The notes below the pieces were generated by a model. That model did not search any database. It was not told where the DNA came from and was given only the letters and a program-made list of their open reading frames with translations. 58,258 bases of DNA from Chitinophagaceae bacterium (GTDB lineage: Bacteria; Bacteroidota; Bacteroidia; Chitinophagales; Chitinophagaceae). Location of the stretch: contig JAOAGO010000016.1 in assembly GCA_026415715.1 (NCBI GenBank), positions 1 through 58,258 of the forward strand, given 5' to 3'. The translations under genes were made by a program, and so were the position numbers. Below, one piece after another: positions 14,995-24,002 of the stretch. The stretch's first letter is position 1; each line of letters begins with the position of its first letter.

Positions 14995-17529
14995 ATGAAA
15001 CTTAAATTACGGAATGTTATGAATGGAGCCCGATTGCTTTTTTTGTTCAGCCTTGCTTTTTGTTTATTCATTACCGGCGCAGCGCAACGGCCGGATACCA
15101 CCCGCAGGAACAATCAACCCGCCGGCGCATTAAAACCTTACAAGGAAATTATCACAGCCAAAGCCCTTTCAGACCCGGGTTTATTTGTCGTTCACAAGGT
15201 AGAAGAAAAATATTATTTTGAGATTCCGGATTCTCTTTTTGGAAGAGACATACTTGTGGTAAACCGGATTTCCAAATCCGCAGCGGGCCTGCGATCGCCG
15301 GGAAGCTTTTTCGGCCACCGGGGGGATCAGATTGGGCAAAACGTCATCCGATTTGAAAAAGGCCCGAACAATAAAGTGTTTTTGAGAAATATTTCCTATG
15401 CAGAATATGCGAAAGATTCCGCTTCGCCGATGTTTATGGCCGTAAGCCAGTCCAACATACAGCAGATTGCTGCTGCGTTTGATATGAAATCTTTAGGCAA
15501 AGATTCAACGGGTGCCGTAATTGATGTTACAGACTTTATAAACAGCGATAATGATATATTATATTTTAACAGCGCATTGAAAAATACACTGCGTCTCGGC
15601 TCTCTACAAAGCGACAAATCATACATCGTGTCGGTAAAGTCATATCCGATTAACGTAGAAATTCGTACCGTCAAAACGTACAGCCGCAGCGCCGGCACAC
15701 CCGGGCAAACCACCCCCTCCTTGCCTTCGGGAAATATGACTCTTGAACTGAACAGCTCAATGATCTTACTTCCTCTTGTACCGATGAAACCCAGGTACTA
15801 CGATCCGAGAGTCGGATATTTCACTGTAAGTTATACCGATTTTGATGCTCATCCCCAAAGTGTAAAAACCGTTTCCATGATAAAACGATGGAGTCTTGAA
15901 CCCAAAGAAGAAGAGCTGGATAAATATCTGAAAGGCGAACTGGTGGAACCTAAAAAGCCTATCATTTTCTATATCGATCCGGCCACCCCCAAAAAATGGG
16001 TTCCTTACCTCATACAGGGAATTAATGACTGGCAGATAGCCTTTGAAAAGGCAGGTTTTAAAAATGCCATTATGGGAAAGCCGGCGCCCACACCAGAAGA
16101 AGACAGCACCTGGAGCCTCGAAGACGCCCGTTTTTCCGCATTTGTATATAAACCTTCTGACGTCCAGAATGCCAGTGGCCCGAGCATATCCGATCCCCGC
16201 AGCGGCGAAATCATGGAAAGCCATATCAACTGGTATCACAATGTGATGGAACTGCTTCATAACTGGTACTTCATCCAGGCTTCACCAAACGATACGGGAG
16301 CCCGCAAAATGATTTTCAGTGACGAACTGATGGGAGAGCTGATTCGCTTCGTCTCTGCACATGAAGTAGGACATACCCTGGGGCTTCGTCATAACTTTGG
16401 AGCCAGCGCTTCGGTACCTGTAGAAAATCTTCGCAATAAACAATGGGTGGAAAAATACGGGCATACACCATCCATCATGGACTATGCACGATTTAATTAC
16501 GTAGCCCAGCCCGAAGACAATATCAGCCGAAAAGGACTTTTTCCCCGAATCGGCGATTATGATATCTGGGCTATTGAATGGGGTTACAAATACCTGCCGC
16601 AGTTTAAAAAACCAGAAGAAGAAAAACCTTTTCTGAATGCATGGATTATCGAAAAACTGAAAGATAAACGCTTGTGGTTTGGTTCAGAATCCAATCCGGA
16701 CGATCCCCGCACCCAGGCCGAACAAGTGGGCGATGATGCCGTAAAAGCCAGTTTCTATGGAATAAAAAATCTTCAGCGTATTGTGCCGAATCTGATTTCA
16801 TGGACTAAAATGCCTAACGAAGATTACTCTAATCTTTCCAAAATGTATAATCAGGTGATAGCTCAGTTTGAACGTTATATCGGACATGTAGCCAGATATA
16901 TCGGAGGCATTATGCAAACCCCCAAATCAGTAGAACAGGAAGGACCTGTATTTGAATTCGTTCCGGAAAAAAAGCAAAAAGAAGCCGTTGAATTTTTTAA
17001 TAAACACGTATTTGAAACCCCCACGTGGTTGCTCAATAAAGACATCTTTAGCCGGACCGGTGAAAACGGAATACGGGTAATCGGAAACCTGCACGAAACC
17101 GCATTAAATCGGATTCTTTCCGTTAGAACACTAAACAAATTGATAGAAGCAGAAGCCGGTCTGGGAAATGAGGCATATCAGGTGCACGAGTTGCTGAACG
17201 ACCTGAAAAAGGGAATATGGAGTGAACTTTCAGTCCGCAAACCGATTGATATTTACAGAAGAAACCTGCAGAAATCATACGTTTCAACATTAATTGGTTT
17301 GTTGAGTACCCAAAGCACACCCTCAGGATTTACAGGCTCCGGCATCTCTATAATCCTGTCTTCATCAGTATCTGACAGAAACGATATTCGCAGCGTTATA
17401 CTGGCACATCTTGAAAGCCTGAAAGCGGATATCCGTTCGGCCCTGCCCGGCATCTCGGAGCCGCTTAGCCGATTTCACTTACAGGATATTATCAAAAGAA
17501 TTGATAAAGTGTTGAATGACAGGAATTAA
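14995..17529 (+). CDS. Zinc-dependent metalloprotease, DUF5117/DUF5118 type
   Basis: The 844-residue product has an N-terminal signal anchor (LLFLFSLAFCLFITGAAQ) and is probably exported. Conserved N-terminal regions typical of the DUF5118/DUF5117 family precede the metzincin-like zinc motif HEVGHTLGLRHNFGAS, with His456, Glu457, His460 and His466. A C-terminal helical part follows (to 844). The methionine of SIMDYARFNY could be the Met-turn. These proteases are common in Bacteroidota but their substrates are unknown. The gene stands between infC and rpmI, which are normally adjacent, and does not read through to them: rpmI has its own -7 box. Confidence 0.88.
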   Translation: MKLKLRNVMNGARLLFLFSLAFCLFITGAAQRPDTTRRNNQPAGALKPYKEIITAKALSDPGLFVVHKVEEKYYFEIPDSLFGRDILVVNRISKSAAGLRSPGSFFGHRGDQIGQNVIRFEKGPNNKVFLRNISYAEYAKDSASPMFMAVSQSNIQQIAAAFDMKSLGKDSTGAVIDVTDFINSDNDILYFNSALKNTLRLGSLQSDKSYIVSVKSYPINVEIRTVKTYSRSAGTPGQTTPSLPSGNMTLELNSSMILLPLVPMKPRYYDPRVGYFTVSYTDFDAHPQSVKTVSMIKRWSLEPKEEELDKYLKGELVEPKKPIIFYIDPATPKKWVPYLIQGINDWQIAFEKAGFKNAIMGKPAPTPEEDSTWSLEDARFSAFVYKPSDVQNASGPSISDPRSGEIMESHINWYHNVMELLHNWYFIQASPNDTGARKMIFSDELMGELIRFVSAHEVGHTLGLRHNFGASASVPVENLRNKQWVEKYGHTPSIMDYARFNYVAQPEDNISRKGLFPRIGDYDIWAIEWGYKYLPQFKKPEEEKPFLNAWIIEKLKDKRLWFGSESNPDDPRTQAEQVGDDAVKASFYGIKNLQRIVPNLISWTKMPNEDYSNLSKMYNQVIAQFERYIGHVARYIGGIMQTPKSVEQEGPVFEFVPEKKQKEAVEFFNKHVFETPTWLLNKDIFSRTGENGIRVIGNLHETALNRILSVRTLNKLIEAEAGLGNEAYQVHELLNDLKKGIWSELSVRKPIDIYRRNLQKSYVSTLIGLLSTQSTPSGFTGSGISIILSSSVSDRNDIRSVILAHLESLKADIRSALPGISEPLSRFHLQDIIKRIDKVLNDRN

Positions 17530-17569
17530 AGTTTATCACAAAAAAAAAGATTTTTTCCCTGATTTTATG

Positions 17570-17577
17570 TAGCTTTG
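17570..17577 (+). promoter_or_regulatory. -7 box (TAGCTTTG) of rpmI-rplT
   Basis: TAGCTTTG matches TAnnTTTG, 89 nt before the rpmI ATG. It gives the ribosomal protein pair an independent promoter and a structured leader of about 80 nt. Confidence 0.6.
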
Positions 17578-17578
17578 C

Positions 17579-17633
17579 GCCTCTTTTATAATTTATCCGA
17601 AGAGGCCGGAAAAAAATGTCGCCCCGTGGCGGC
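17579..17633 (+). promoter_or_regulatory. Structured 5' leader of rpmI-rplT
   Basis: Two hairpins can form in the leader: GCCTCTT/AAGAGGC (17579-17585 with 17600-17606) and GTCGCC/GGCGGC with one G-U pair (17618-17623 with 17628-17633). L20 represses its own operon through leader RNA structures in other phyla. A similar role here is inference, since I do not recognise a specific known L20 leader class. Confidence 0.45.
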
Positions 17634-17666
17634 TGCCTCAAGGGAATCTGCTAAAGACTTTGAAAC

Positions 17667-17864
17667 ATGCCAAAAGTAAAAACAAATTCCAGCGCAAAAA
17701 AGCGTTTTAAAGTTACTGCGTCAGGCAAAATCACACATCAGAAAAGTTTTAAGCGCCACCTGCTTACCAAAAAATCAAAAAAAAGAAAAAGAGCGCTACG
17801 AATTGACGGATTAGTAAGTAAAGCCAATATGGACTTCGTGAAACGTCTTCTCAGACTCAAGTAA
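17667..17864 (+). CDS. rpmI: Large ribosomal subunit protein bL35
   Basis: A 65-residue, very basic protein with the family signature [20 protein letters not shown] and the [17 protein letters not shown] stretch. It is a structural component of the 50S subunit. The length is standard. rplT follows 51 bp later, and a promoter and structured leader precede it. Confidence 0.97.
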   Translation: MPKVKTNSSAKKRFKVTASGKITHQKSFKRHLLTKKSKKRKRALRIDGLVSKANMDFVKRLLRLK

Positions 17865-17915
17865 CTGTCAATTTTCAGAATTCATTTTTATTACTTACTG
17901 AAAAAATTATTTCTT

Positions 17916-18260
17916 ATGCCACGTTCAGTAAATGCTGTTGCCAGCCGGGCCCGAAGAAAAAGAATCATCAAACAGGCCAAAGGATTTTACGGAAAACGGA
18001 AAAACGTTTATACCGTCGCCAAAAATATTGTTGAAAAAGGGATGACCTACATGTATGTAGGTCGAAAGCTGAAGAAAAGAGAGTATCGCTCATTATGGAT
18101 TGCCCGCATTAATGCTGCAGTACGTCAGGAGGGCATGAAATACTCTGAATTTATTCATAAACTGCATGAAAAGGGCATCCAAATAGACCGTAAGGTACTG
18201 GCTGATTTAGCCATGAATCATCCGGAAGCTTTTAAAAGGCTGGTTTTGAAAATAAAATAA
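17916..18260 (+). CDS. rplT: Large ribosomal subunit protein bL20
   Basis: The 114-residue protein binds 23S rRNA early in 50S assembly and represses its own operon in several bacteria. Signatures are [20 protein letters not shown] near the N-terminus, [13 protein letters not shown], and the C-terminal globular part with [17 protein letters not shown]. The length is normal. It forms the rpmI-rplT unit and is convergent with the membrane-protein gene that ends at 18294. Confidence 0.97.
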   Translation: MPRSVNAVASRARRKRIIKQAKGFYGKRKNVYTVAKNIVEKGMTYMYVGRKLKKREYRSLWIARINAAVRQEGMKYSEFIHKLHEKGIQIDRKVLADLAMNHPEAFKRLVLKIK

Positions 18261-18293
18261 TGAGTGCCGGCTTTTAACAGTTAAGCAAATAAT

Positions 18294-18731
18294 TCAGACC
18301 GCTCCGAATATTACCAGTAAGGCAAAAACAATAGAAACAAAAATCAGAAACCAGCTGAAAAAGAAAGCGCCGGCCAGCCCCAACAAAAACAAAAGAAGAG
18401 TAATCCAGAACTTGGAATTCAATTCCCTTTCGTGCAGATAAACTGCCAGTGGCGGAATCAGAATGGCAAGAACGACAAGAACCAGAGTTTCCGTATCTCC
18501 ATCCTGTTTTCCGGAGCGCTGAGCCTTTTTATATTCTTTTATGGCCTTGCGGGCTTCACGAAACCGCTTCTTTCTTTCAGGGGCCGGAATACTGCTCAAC
18601 TCATTTATTATAATCCTGGCTGCTTCGCTAACCGAAGGTTCTGTTTTATCGTTCGGAAAAGGAGAAACCGAAACTCCGTAAGCAGGATTCAATAAAACAA
18701 AAGCCAAAAAGAGAATGAGAATACGTTTCAT
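18294..18731 (-). CDS. YqaE/Pmp3-like small membrane protein with exported N-terminal part
   Basis: The 145-residue product starts with a signal peptide (MKRILILFLAFVLLNPAYG). A charged helical stretch of about 60 residues (PAPERKKRFREARKAIKEYK) follows. Two hydrophobic segments close the protein: VLAILIPPLAVYLHE, which resembles the Pmp3/YqaE signature, and a second segment continuing into a third one. Pmp3 proteins affect membrane potential or salt tolerance, but this longer version is of unknown role. ATG 18731 was chosen because it begins the signal peptide; a longer frame reaches 18791 without a good start. Confidence 0.7.
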   Translation of the reverse strand: MKRILILFLAFVLLNPAYGVSVSPFPNDKTEPSVSEAARIIINELSSIPAPERKKRFREARKAIKEYKKAQRSGKQDGDTETLVLVVLAILIPPLAVYLHERELNSKFWITLLLFLLGLAGAFFFSWFLIFVSIVFALLVIFGAV

Positions 18732-18820
18732 TTGAACAGTTTGAAGCTTACAATATTCAAACTTAACCAGAAAAAAGAAGTCAGAAAACAATAGTTTTCA
18801 ACAGATGTGAATACGAATTA

Positions 18821-18976
18821 TCAGATGATGTCCAAAGCTTTCACGAAGGATGTGGTTTGAAAAGGCAAAATGAGCGTAAGCCATTCCCAGTGTGTTATGA
18901 TAGCCAGAATTAATGCTGCAGTAGAAGCCAGAAAAATAATTCCCCATATTCTTCTTCGTTTTTTTGAATCACTCAT
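18821..18976 (-). CDS. Conserved small membrane protein (51 residues)
   Basis: Starting at ATG 18976, the peptide has a basic N-terminus (SDSKKRRRIW), one transmembrane segment (IIFLASTAALILAIITHW) and a second hydrophobic stretch before FVKALDII. I recall similar 50-residue proteins in Chitinophagaceae, which supports a real gene, but I know no function. An alternative start 13 codons upstream lacks support. Confidence 0.6.
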   Translation of the reverse strand: MSDSKKRRRIWGIIFLASTAALILAIITHWEWLTLILPFQTTSFVKALDII

Positions 18977-19133
18977 GGCAAAATTTTTTTTACAAAAATA
19001 GAAAGACCGCGTCATTCCAAAAAATCAATTTTGATGTTTTCACTGAAAAAAACCGTTGTGAATTTCCTGAATTAAATAGTAATTTTCAGAACTGAATCAG
19101 ATTTCAGTAACTTCCTGATTATTCATCATAAAA

Positions 19134-21200
19134 TCAGGAAAGCGGAGTTTCCTCTTTTTTAAGTGACCGAAACTCTGTTTTGTAAGTCTCTGCCGTAGGT
19201 GGCGGCAGAAAAAATTCCCGCGGGTGGCTTCTGATATACTTTTTAATGGTAGAAAATAACTGAGGATATTGCGTAAGATGAATCCCTCTAGACTTCACTG
19301 CCATAAAAAAAGCTAACATAAAACTAACCAGAAAATTCAGAAAGCCGATGCCCAAAACCCCGAAAAAAACCGCCAGCAAAAAATAGGGAGGTAAATGAGT
19401 CAAACCGTAACCTTGAACGCCAACCATCATATTACCTGCAGCAATTGTAATATGACGTATATCAAAAGGAATTCCGAAAATTTTTCCAATCACACCGGAA
19501 AAACCGAGAAAAAAACCGAGCGCCAGATTTCCCATAATCGCGCCGGAATGTTTTTCAATATAGGAAGCCAGTTTTTGGCGGGCTTTCAAACTCATATTTC
19601 TTTTCAGAAAAGGGTGTTGCACGATGCGTTCCCGTATTTGCCCGAAACGAATTTTATTTTGCCAATAACCGGCAATGATACCGCTGAGAAATAAAAACAC
19701 TCCCGTAAAACAGGCATACAACAAAGAAGCGCTGTGCCATGGATGCTGGTCTCTGATTAATTTAAAGGCTGCTTCACCTTCGGCAATCGGTTTTCCAAAT
19801 ACCAATGAATATAACCATGCCAGCAGAAAGGTCATCGGAAACACTACCACCAGATTTCCGAAAAAGGAAGCGATCTGACTGCGTGAAACCTTGGCAATTG
19901 TGGAAGCCAATCCTTCCAAATCCGGCTCTCCTTCATTTTTTTTAGGGTCAAGCGAAGAGGCCAGTGCGCTGGCCGTGAAGGCCGGCTGTTTGGTGGCTAA
20001 GGTGGATTTTGTTTCTTCAATCAAAATAAAGCCGATACTGTAATTGACGCTGTACAAAAAGCCCAAAGGAAACGGGGCCAGCATTAATTTACCTATCAGG
20101 TTTTTCACAATAGCTATGAAGGAAATGATAAACCCGCCCCACATGGCGCTGTAAATCATTTTGAAAAATTCACTTCGGGTTTCCGTAATATATTGGTGCC
20201 CTTTTATTTTTTTATGCTCTGCAATCTGATAAGCCAGATAACCGAGGCCTTGCGACAAAAATTCACGAATTGAATTTTTCCGGTTTTCATTTCTGACGAG
20301 CATGCGGAAAATATCCACAAAACGTCCAGTGTCAAATTCCGTATCGGCATCCAGAATATCCAGAATCAATTGGATGCGTTGAAGTCGGTTGGTGAGCATC
20401 AGCAAAATATAGGTTTGCTGAATACTGGCGCCTTTTACAGAATGACTATCACGGATGTATTCAATCAGTTCATAGCATCTTTTGATTTCATTTTTTAATT
20501 TTTGTGAAAATGCAAAAGCCGACTCCACGGTTTGCTCATCACCGGAACTACTTTCCTGAAGTTTAAGAACATAACGGTTTTGTGTTACAAAAGGACTTTC
20601 CGTTGCCAATGAATTTTCCGGCAAAAAATGAACAATATTCCTTTCAAGGCCTAATTGTGCCACCTGATAGGATAAAATATTTAACGCATGGAGAAGTTCT
20701 TTTTTAAGCGCCACACCGCTGATGCTGAAGTCAAATCCGATGGTTTCAAAAAAAGACACCCAAACATTTCGGGGAACGGCTTCTACCCATTGAAAGTCCG
20801 TTTTTTTATAAAATATTTGCTGAATGATGTATAGGAAATCATCATGACTGACCAGCGGAGGCAGCAGCTTATGCTTCAACCGGTTTGACAATTCCTGCCA
20901 GAACCCCCGCGAAAGAGGAATGCCGCTTTCCGTTATGGCACTCGTCAGTTTTGTATTTTTTAAAATAGCTAAAACGGCATGCTGGAAATTAGCCAAGGCC
21001 AGCTGGCTTTTCTTCAGCGCTTGGGTAGCTGTGCTAAGATTGATTTCTGCTTCACGGGCTTTTTCCGATGCAGGGCGTATATGATTAAAAAAATGGATGA
21101 GAAAGTTCAGGCCGGAAGTTCGATCATCCGGTGATAAAATATTACCCGCAGATTCCAGCTGTTCAAAAAAACCGGGCTTATTTTTCCGCAGCCTTAACAT
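19134..21200 (-). CDS. SpecificRecomb-family (Gcr-like) membrane protein
   Basis: The 688-residue protein matches the family named site-specific recombinase Gcr (Pfam SpecificRecomb). An N-terminal helical soluble half (about 1-340) is followed by a C-terminal half with several transmembrane segments (for example FIISFIAIVKNLIGKLMLAP and FFGNLVVVFPMTFLLAWLYS). I see no tyrosine- or serine-recombinase catalytic motif, and the membrane topology makes a DNA recombinase unlikely, so the family name is probably misleading. No inverted repeats or invertible segment lie beside it. It stands alone between small membrane-protein genes and hutI. True function unknown. Confidence 0.7.
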   Translation of the reverse strand: MLRLRKNKPGFFEQLESAGNILSPDDRTSGLNFLIHFFNHIRPASEKAREAEINLSTATQALKKSQLALANFQHAVLAILKNTKLTSAITESGIPLSRGFWQELSNRLKHKLLPPLVSHDDFLYIIQQIFYKKTDFQWVEAVPRNVWVSFFETIGFDFSISGVALKKELLHALNILSYQVAQLGLERNIVHFLPENSLATESPFVTQNRYVLKLQESSSGDEQTVESAFAFSQKLKNEIKRCYELIEYIRDSHSVKGASIQQTYILLMLTNRLQRIQLILDILDADTEFDTGRFVDIFRMLVRNENRKNSIREFLSQGLGYLAYQIAEHKKIKGHQYITETRSEFFKMIYSAMWGGFIISFIAIVKNLIGKLMLAPFPLGFLYSVNYSIGFILIEETKSTLATKQPAFTASALASSLDPKKNEGEPDLEGLASTIAKVSRSQIASFFGNLVVVFPMTFLLAWLYSLVFGKPIAEGEAAFKLIRDQHPWHSASLLYACFTGVFLFLSGIIAGYWQNKIRFGQIRERIVQHPFLKRNMSLKARQKLASYIEKHSGAIMGNLALGFFLGFSGVIGKIFGIPFDIRHITIAAGNMMVGVQGYGLTHLPPYFLLAVFFGVLGIGFLNFLVSFMLAFFMAVKSRGIHLTQYPQLFSTIKKYIRSHPREFFLPPPTAETYKTEFRSLKKEETPLS

Positions 21201-21365
21201 AACTTCCGAAAATACGAATTTAAAATTATTGAAGCCGAAGTTTTCGGGTAATACGGCTAATGCTTAGGATTTCAGGTATAAATACGAATGATACTTTTTT
21301 ATGTTTACTCCATGCAGAAACCGTTTTTATCTGAATAGAAAAGCCATAAATTCATTTCTGAAAAA

Positions 21366-22607
21366 TCAGTACGGTTCGCCGTTGATCAACACTTTTTCAA
21401 TCCAGTTAGTCGCAAAAGCATAAGGTAAATAATCCACCGAAGATACCGGGCGGGTAATGATAAGGTTCGCTTTTTTCCCTACAGTTATGCTTCCTGCCAA
21501 AGACTCACATTCCATGGCATAAGCGCCGTTCAGGGTTGCGGCATTGATGGCCTGTTCGGGCAACATTTTCATGCCAATGCAAGCTAAAGAAATCATGAAA
21601 TTCATATTGCCGCAAGGTGAAGTGCCGGGGTTAAAATCCGACGCAATGGCCAACGCACATCCGGCCTCGATCATTCTGCCAGCCGGCGGATAAGGAAGTG
21701 ACAGAAAGAAAGCAGCGCCGGGTAACAGCGTGCCAATCGTTGAAGAAGAAGCTAACAACTCAATGGATTCATCGTCCATGATTTCTAGATGGTCAACCGA
21801 AAGGGCGCCTGTTTCCACACCCACCCTTACCCCGCCGGAAAGACTGAACTGATGGGCATGCAACTTTGGCTTGAGTCCGAAATCTTTTGCGGCATGAATG
21901 ATTTTACGCGTTTCTTCGGCAGAAAAAAAACCTTTCTCGCAAAAAACATCAACGTAATCGGCCAGTTTTTCACGGTGAATAACCGGCAGCATTTCATTAA
22001 TAAGAATCTGAAGGTATGCCTCATGATTTTCGCGATATGGCTCCGGATAGGCATGAGCGCCGAGAAATGTTGCTTTTACGGGTATGGGCGATTGTTCTTT
22101 TATTTTTTTAATCACCCTTAGCATTTTCAGTTCCGGTTCAGTACTGAGCCCGTAACCGCTTTTGATTTCTACTGCTACAGTACCCCACCGGATTATATCC
22201 TGAAGTCGCTCCCACGCCATCCGGAACAATTCCTCTTCCGAGGTTTCTGCCAACTTCCTGGCCGAGTGGAGAATCCCTCCGCCCCTTTCAGCAATTTCTT
22301 CATAAGAATATCCTTTTAATTTATAGACAAATTCCTCTTCACGGTAAGCAGCAAATACCAGATGAGTGTGGCTGTCACACCATCCCGGCAGTACAAGTCG
22401 GCCGCTTAGGTCTGACTGACTTTTATGATTTCTCAAAACTTCCGGCAAATCCTTCATTGACCCATAACCGGCAATGAAGCCGTTTTCAATGTATAAATAA
22501 GCATTGCCTATAACCGGCAGCCGGGACATTTCATGTCCTCGCAAAAGTTGATTCTCCTCGCGGACATTGACCAGTAATTTGATATTTTTCAGAAGCAGGG
22601 AGCTCAT
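21366..22607 (-). CDS. hutI: Imidazolonepropionase
   Basis: This 413-residue amidohydrolase opens the imidazolone ring in the third step of histidine degradation, giving N-formimino-glutamate. Metal-binding and catalytic landmarks are CDSHTHLVFAAYREEEF near the N-terminus, LGAHAYPEPYRE, KLHAHQFSLSGG, SVDHLEIMDD and ASDFNPGTSPCGNMNF. The length is as expected. It is a single gene, 15 kb from ftcD, and the other hut genes are absent from the window. Confidence 0.95.
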   Translation of the reverse strand: MSSLLLKNIKLLVNVREENQLLRGHEMSRLPVIGNAYLYIENGFIAGYGSMKDLPEVLRNHKSQSDLSGRLVLPGWCDSHTHLVFAAYREEEFVYKLKGYSYEEIAERGGGILHSARKLAETSEEELFRMAWERLQDIIRWGTVAVEIKSGYGLSTEPELKMLRVIKKIKEQSPIPVKATFLGAHAYPEPYRENHEAYLQILINEMLPVIHREKLADYVDVFCEKGFFSAEETRKIIHAAKDFGLKPKLHAHQFSLSGGVRVGVETGALSVDHLEIMDDESIELLASSSTIGTLLPGAAFFLSLPYPPAGRMIEAGCALAIASDFNPGTSPCGNMNFMISLACIGMKMLPEQAINAATLNGAYAMECESLAGSITVGKKANLIITRPVSSVDYLPYAFATNWIEKVLINGEPY

Positions 22608-22703
22608 AGTTTATCCATCCTGCAGGAAGCGTGCTGAAGAATTGAGTTCAATACAGGTTTTCGCCGCGACTTTTCATTTTATGCGGTGATGAAAATTTTA
22701 CAA

Positions 22704-23882
22704 TTAAAGATTTTCGATAACCATCGCCGATGCTCCACCGCCGCCATTACATATACCGGCAGCCCCATACTTTGCTTTATTGGTTTTAAGTACATTAATC
22801 AGGGTAACGATGATTCTTGCTCCGCTGGCCCCCAGTGGATGACCGAGCGAAACCGCTCCGCCAAATACGTTTACTTTTTGAGGATTCAGACTCATTCGCT
22901 GAATATTCGCCAGCGCCACAACACTAAAGGCTTCATTAATTTCCCAATATTCAATATCGCTCATTTGCAGTCCCGCTTTTGAAACGGCTTTAGGCAATGC
23001 CAGCGAGGGGGTGGTTGTAAACCATTCGGGTGCCTGTTCGGCATCGGCATAAGAGAGAATTCTGGCTATTGGCTTAAGCTGCAATTCTTCACATTTTCTT
23101 TTGCTGATTAATACTAATGCAGCGGCGCCGTCATTCATTGTACTGGCATTGGCAGCAGTTACCGTTCCCACTTTTTCAAAAGCAGGGCTTAAAGTGGGAA
23201 TTTTCTCAAACTTTACATTATAAGGTTCTTCGTCTTTGGAAAAAACAACCGGTTCGCCCTTGCGCTGGGGAATTTCCACGGGAACTACTTCGTTTTCAAA
23301 CCAACGGTTTTCCCAGGCTGCCTGACTGCGGCGATAACTCTCAATGGCATATTCATCCTGTTCCTTTCTGCCAATACCACATTCCCGGGCACATAACTCT
23401 GCTGCATTACCCATAGCCTTACCGTTATACACGTCAGTAAGTCCGTCTTTTGCCAGTCCGTCAATTAAAGAAACGTGCCCGTATTTGTTTCCCCACCGCA
23501 CATGTTCAGCATAGAAGGGAACATTGCTCATACTTTCCATACCGCCTGCTACCATGATATCTGCATCACCGAGCCGGATGCTTTGCGTTGCCTGAGCGAT
23601 AGCTTTCATGCCGCTGGCACATACTTTATTGATGGTAGTGCAGTTTACAGAGTCGGGTAATCCGGCAAATTTTGCGGCTTGCCGTGCAGGCGCTTGTCCT
23701 AAGTTGGCCTGCAATACACACCCCATTAAAACTTCGTTCACCGCTTCGGCTTTGATACCGGCTCTTTCTACGGCCGCACGAATAGCAATAGCGCCAAGCT
23801 GTGTGGCTGTCAGGCTTTTCAGCCCCCCACCGAAACTGCCCATTGGTGTTCGCACGGCAGAAAGTATGTAAACTTCTTGCAT
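22704..23882 (-). CDS. Acetyl-CoA C-acetyltransferase (thiolase)
   Basis: The 392-residue thiolase has all active-site residues: Cys88 (NKVCASGMK), the NEAF motif, His348 (GHPLGASGAR) and Cys378 (GICNGGGGAS). It either condenses two acetyl-CoA or cleaves acetoacetyl-CoA. The genes around it do not decide between synthesis and degradation. The start is ATG 23882, beginning MQEVYILSAVRTPMG. A longer frame to 23921 runs into a -7 box and is rejected. Confidence 0.92.
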   Translation of the reverse strand: MQEVYILSAVRTPMGSFGGGLKSLTATQLGAIAIRAAVERAGIKAEAVNEVLMGCVLQANLGQAPARQAAKFAGLPDSVNCTTINKVCASGMKAIAQATQSIRLGDADIMVAGGMESMSNVPFYAEHVRWGNKYGHVSLIDGLAKDGLTDVYNGKAMGNAAELCARECGIGRKEQDEYAIESYRRSQAAWENRWFENEVVPVEIPQRKGEPVVFSKDEEPYNVKFEKIPTLSPAFEKVGTVTAANASTMNDGAAALVLISKRKCEELQLKPIARILSYADAEQAPEWFTTTPSLALPKAVSKAGLQMSDIEYWEINEAFSVVALANIQRMSLNPQKVNVFGGAVSLGHPLGASGARIIVTLINVLKTNKAKYGAAGICNGGGGASAMVIENL

Positions 23883-23918
23883 AAAAAAGAGTTTAAAACT
23901 TACTGTTGTTAAACAGTC

Positions 23919-23926
23919 CAAAGGTA
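23919..23926 (-). promoter_or_regulatory. -7 box (TACCTTTG) of the thiolase gene
   Basis: TACCTTTG on the minus strand matches TAnnTTTG, about 37 nt before ATG 23882. It fixes the downstream start choice. Confidence 0.55.
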
Positions 23927-24002
23927 GAATTTATCATCAAAACATGTTTGAAATCATAATATTTGCAAATATCATCAGTAAAAATATTTTTTGAATACCG
24001 CA

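Noticed and set aside
19134-22607. Phase-variable invertible segment next to the recombinase-named gene
   Set aside because: I saw no flanking inverted repeats or switchable promoter around it.
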